Positions 22,902 to 24,323 of a stretch of 24,323 bases of DNA are shown here, piece by piece. The stretch lies in assembly GCA_900555495.1 (NCBI GenBank), contig USLD01000005.1, forward strand, positions 1 through 24,323. Direction: 5' to 3'. Positions within the stretch are counted from its first letter, which is position 1. Each line of letters starts with the position of its first letter. The notes beneath the pieces were generated by a model. It was not told the origin of the DNA. It was given only the letters and a program-made list of their open reading frames with translations, and ran no database searches. The position numbers and the translations under genes are program-made. This stretch comes from an uncultured Slackia sp. (GTDB lineage: Bacteria; Actinomycetota; Coriobacteriia; Coriobacteriales; Eggerthellaceae).

Positions 22902-23570
22902 ATGAGTCTCAAGCAGAAATTCAACTATTTCGAAGCGTTCGAAAAACAGGCTGACTTGGCATGCCGAGAGGCCGAGTTGCTGATCGATATCATCGAGAAT
23001 TTCCGTACGTCCGAAGCGCTCCTGGACGATATCAAGCGCGCGCATGAAATCGAGCATGCCGCGGATATGGTCTGCCACGACATTTTCGATGCGGTGAGCG
23101 TCGATTTCATCACGCCGATCGACCGCGAGGATATCATTTCGCTTACGCAGAGCATGGACGACATCCTCGATTATATGGAGGCCACCATCCAGCGCTTCTA
23201 TATGTTCGATGTGCAGAGCATGCACCCTCGTGCGCTCGATTTCGCAAAGCTGCTCCTGAAAGGCTGCGAGGCCCTGCGCGCGGCTGCTTGCGAATTCAAG
23301 AATTTCAAGAACACGAAAAAGCTCAAGCCGCTTATCGTCGAGGTGGGCGATGTCGAAGAAGAGGCCGACGACCTGTTCTTCACCGTCATGCACGACCTGT
23401 ATACGGGCGCTCGCAAGGACGCGGTGTCTTCGGCCGCGCTTAGCGATGTGCGCGAGGAAGCCGTCGATGTGTTTATCTGGGACAAGCTTTTCCAGCGCAT
23501 GGAGAACACGGCCGACACGTGCGAGCGCGCTTCCGATATCATGCGTTCCATCATGATGAAATACGCCTAG
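22902..23570 (+). CDS. DUF47 (PhoU-like) accessory protein of the phosphate transporter
   Basis: 222 residues, all-helical, soluble. KFNYFEAFEKQADLACREAELL at the start, IKRAHEIEHAADMVCHDIFDAV (about 43-64), DREDIISLTQSMDDILDYMEA (about 74-94) and IFIWDKLFQRMENTADTCERASDIM-like residues at the C-terminus are the DUF47/YkaA pattern, related to PhoU, with acidic residues and histidines that bind metal. DUF47 proteins are encoded beside PiT carriers and are thought to regulate them. Here the order is pit then DUF47, the reverse of the frequent arrangement. ATG 22902 follows GAGAAAGG at 22889-22896. A strong terminator lies 50 bases after the stop. Confidence 0.88.
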   Translation: MSLKQKFNYFEAFEKQADLACREAELLIDIIENFRTSEALLDDIKRAHEIEHAADMVCHDIFDAVSVDFITPIDREDIISLTQSMDDILDYMEATIQRFYMFDVQSMHPRALDFAKLLLKGCEALRAAACEFKNFKNTKKLKPLIVEVGDVEEEADDLFFTVMHDLYTGARKDAVSSAALSDVREEAVDVFIWDKLFQRMENTADTCERASDIMRSIMMKYA

Positions 23571-23619
23571 GACGTTGCGGCGGCCTGGAGTATTTCGCGA
23601 ATTCGCTTCGGCTTTTGTT

Positions 23620-23659
23620 CGCCGGCCACGCTTGCAAGCGCGTGGCCGGCGTTATTTTT
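23620..23659. terminator. Strong intrinsic terminator between convergent genes
   Basis: CGCCGGCCACG (23620-23630) and CGTGGCCGGCG (23641-23651) form a perfect 11-bp stem with a 10-base loop, followed by TTATTTTT. It ends the phosphate-transport unit on the plus strand. The minus-strand gene stops at 23652-23654, so the T-run overlaps the end of that gene and the hairpin serves both sides. Confidence 0.88.
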
Positions 23660-24323
23660 CCAGGAGATGCTCCATTGCCCATCGCAGGGCCGCGACGCGC
23701 CGGGTTTTCTGCGCGAGCATCCAGAGCTTTCCCGTGGCCTCGAGCTCTTCGCGCAACGAGGCTTCGCGCCCAGGTGCCGCTTTCGCCAGCACGGCCGCTT
23801 CGTCGTCGGCGGTCGTTTCTAATTTCTGACTGATGAACACGGTGTCGAGCGCGATGTCGCGCGAAAGCTCGTCGAAGGCCTCGTCGTAGAGAGCGTCTTG
23901 CACCTCTTGGGGCTTCACGCGGTTCGCGATGCGGTATTCGCGGTAGGTGATGCCTTTCTCGGCCAATTCGGCCATGAACTCGTTTTTCTTGCGGGCCAAT
24001 GCGTCGCGCAAGAGCGCATCGGGAATGATGCCGCTCAAGCGTGCACGCAGCGTTTCCGCCACGTAGTCTTCGCGCGCCTCTTCGACGGAGCGCGCGCTCG
24101 TCGATTCGTCGGCTGCCTTTTTCCTGCGCCGCGCTGCGATGGGGGTTTTAAGGTCGAGCTCCATCGCGGGCACGGGGTGCACGACGACGCCGAAGCGCAG
24201 TGTCTCGTGCTCGTCGAAATCGCCTATCGTCTCGATTTTCGGCGCGCCGACGAACGGCGGGCAGACCTCGGCGATTGTCTTGTCGGCTGCGCGGTTCGTC
24301 ACATTTTCGCGCAGATAGGTTTC
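23652..24323 (-). CDS. Trigger-factor-like protein without visible FKBP domain, 5'-truncated
   Basis: The open frame runs off the window edge: seven further codons precede the GTG at 24302, so the true start lies outside. About 223 residues are visible. The upstream part (ETYLRENVTNRAADKTIAE, then IGDFDEHETLRFGVVVHPVPAMELDL) resembles the end of the trigger factor ribosome-binding domain. It passes through a short basic linker (AARRRKKAADEST) directly into a helical part that resembles the trigger factor C-terminal arm (IPDALLRDALARKKNEF onwards). The ~100-residue peptidyl-prolyl isomerase domain that normally lies between is absent. I infer a chaperone that binds nascent or unfolded proteins. 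The similarity is judged by pattern only; a SurA-like protein is the main alternative. Confidence 0.6.
   Translation of the reverse strand, partial: ETYLRENVTNRAADKTIAEVCPPFVGAPKIETIGDFDEHETLRFGVVVHPVPAMELDLKTPIAARRRKKAADESTSARSVEEAREDYVAETLRARLSGIIPDALLRDALARKKNEFMAELAEKGITYREYRIANRVKPQEVQDALYDEAFDELSRDIALDTVFISQKLETTADDEAAVLAKAAPGREASLREELEATGKLWMLAQKTRRVAALRWAMEHLLEK

Overview
The window looks like chromosomal DNA of an anaerobic, high-GC actinobacterium of the class Coriobacteriia, most likely Eggerthellaceae (inferred from gene content, no search was run). The pointers are Tat-exported flavin reductases and molybdoenzymes with SRRNFLK signals, a membrane-embedded LuxR-type regulator beside a flavin reductase, a TorD-like chaperone, a long bifunctional Rel and a RecJ-RecQ fusion.

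Layout. (1) Positions 1-215 do not belong with what follows. On the minus strand they encode the C-terminal part of adenylosuccinate lyase (PurB), abutting a ribose-phosphate pyrophosphokinase gene (prs) that lacks its first ~75 codons. The two readings share a 15-base stretch (201-215), so this is either a chimeric assembly join or a real rearrangement. (2) 201-3311, plus strand: prs remnant, an Mbeg1-like (DUF2974) serine hydrolase and peptidyl-tRNA hydrolase (pth). (3) 3312-7240: a minus-strand Tat-exported FAD/FMN reductase, divergent from a multi-spanning LuxR-type regulator; two dyads with GGGTTA/TAACCC arms lie between them. (4) 7241-9998: a compact plus-strand operon with an NrfD/PsrC-type membrane anchor, a YtrA-like GntR repressor, an SPFH (stomatin-like) membrane protein and a possible ~29-codon ORF. 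(5) 9999-14983: Tat-exported molybdopterin oxidoreductase, four-cluster ferredoxin subunit, ferric-reductase-like haem b membrane protein and TorD-type chaperone. (6) 14984-23570: housekeeping genes, namely a RecJ-RecQ fusion overlapping rel, a metallo-beta-lactamase-fold hydrolase, a PiT phosphate transporter and its DUF47 partner. (7) From 23652 on the minus strand, the C-terminal part of a trigger-factor-like protein that appears to lack the FKBP domain and runs off the window.

How the parts may work together. Regions 4 and 5 may form one anaerobic respiratory system. The molybdoenzyme and ferredoxin subunit need a membrane partner, and two candidates are present: NrfD in the upstream operon and the haem b protein downstream. 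The promoter regions of the NrfD operon and of the molybdoenzyme carry dyads with the same half-site (TTGTCATAYGAT), and a GntR-family gene lies between them. The simplest hypothesis is that this GntR protein co-regulates both units. The reductase/LuxR pair at 3.5-7.2 kb is a separate, self-contained module with its own operator-like dyads.

No rRNA, tRNA, CRISPR array, insertion sequence or phage gene was recognised. Functional calls rest on reading motifs by eye; substrates of the reductases cannot be read from the sequence.
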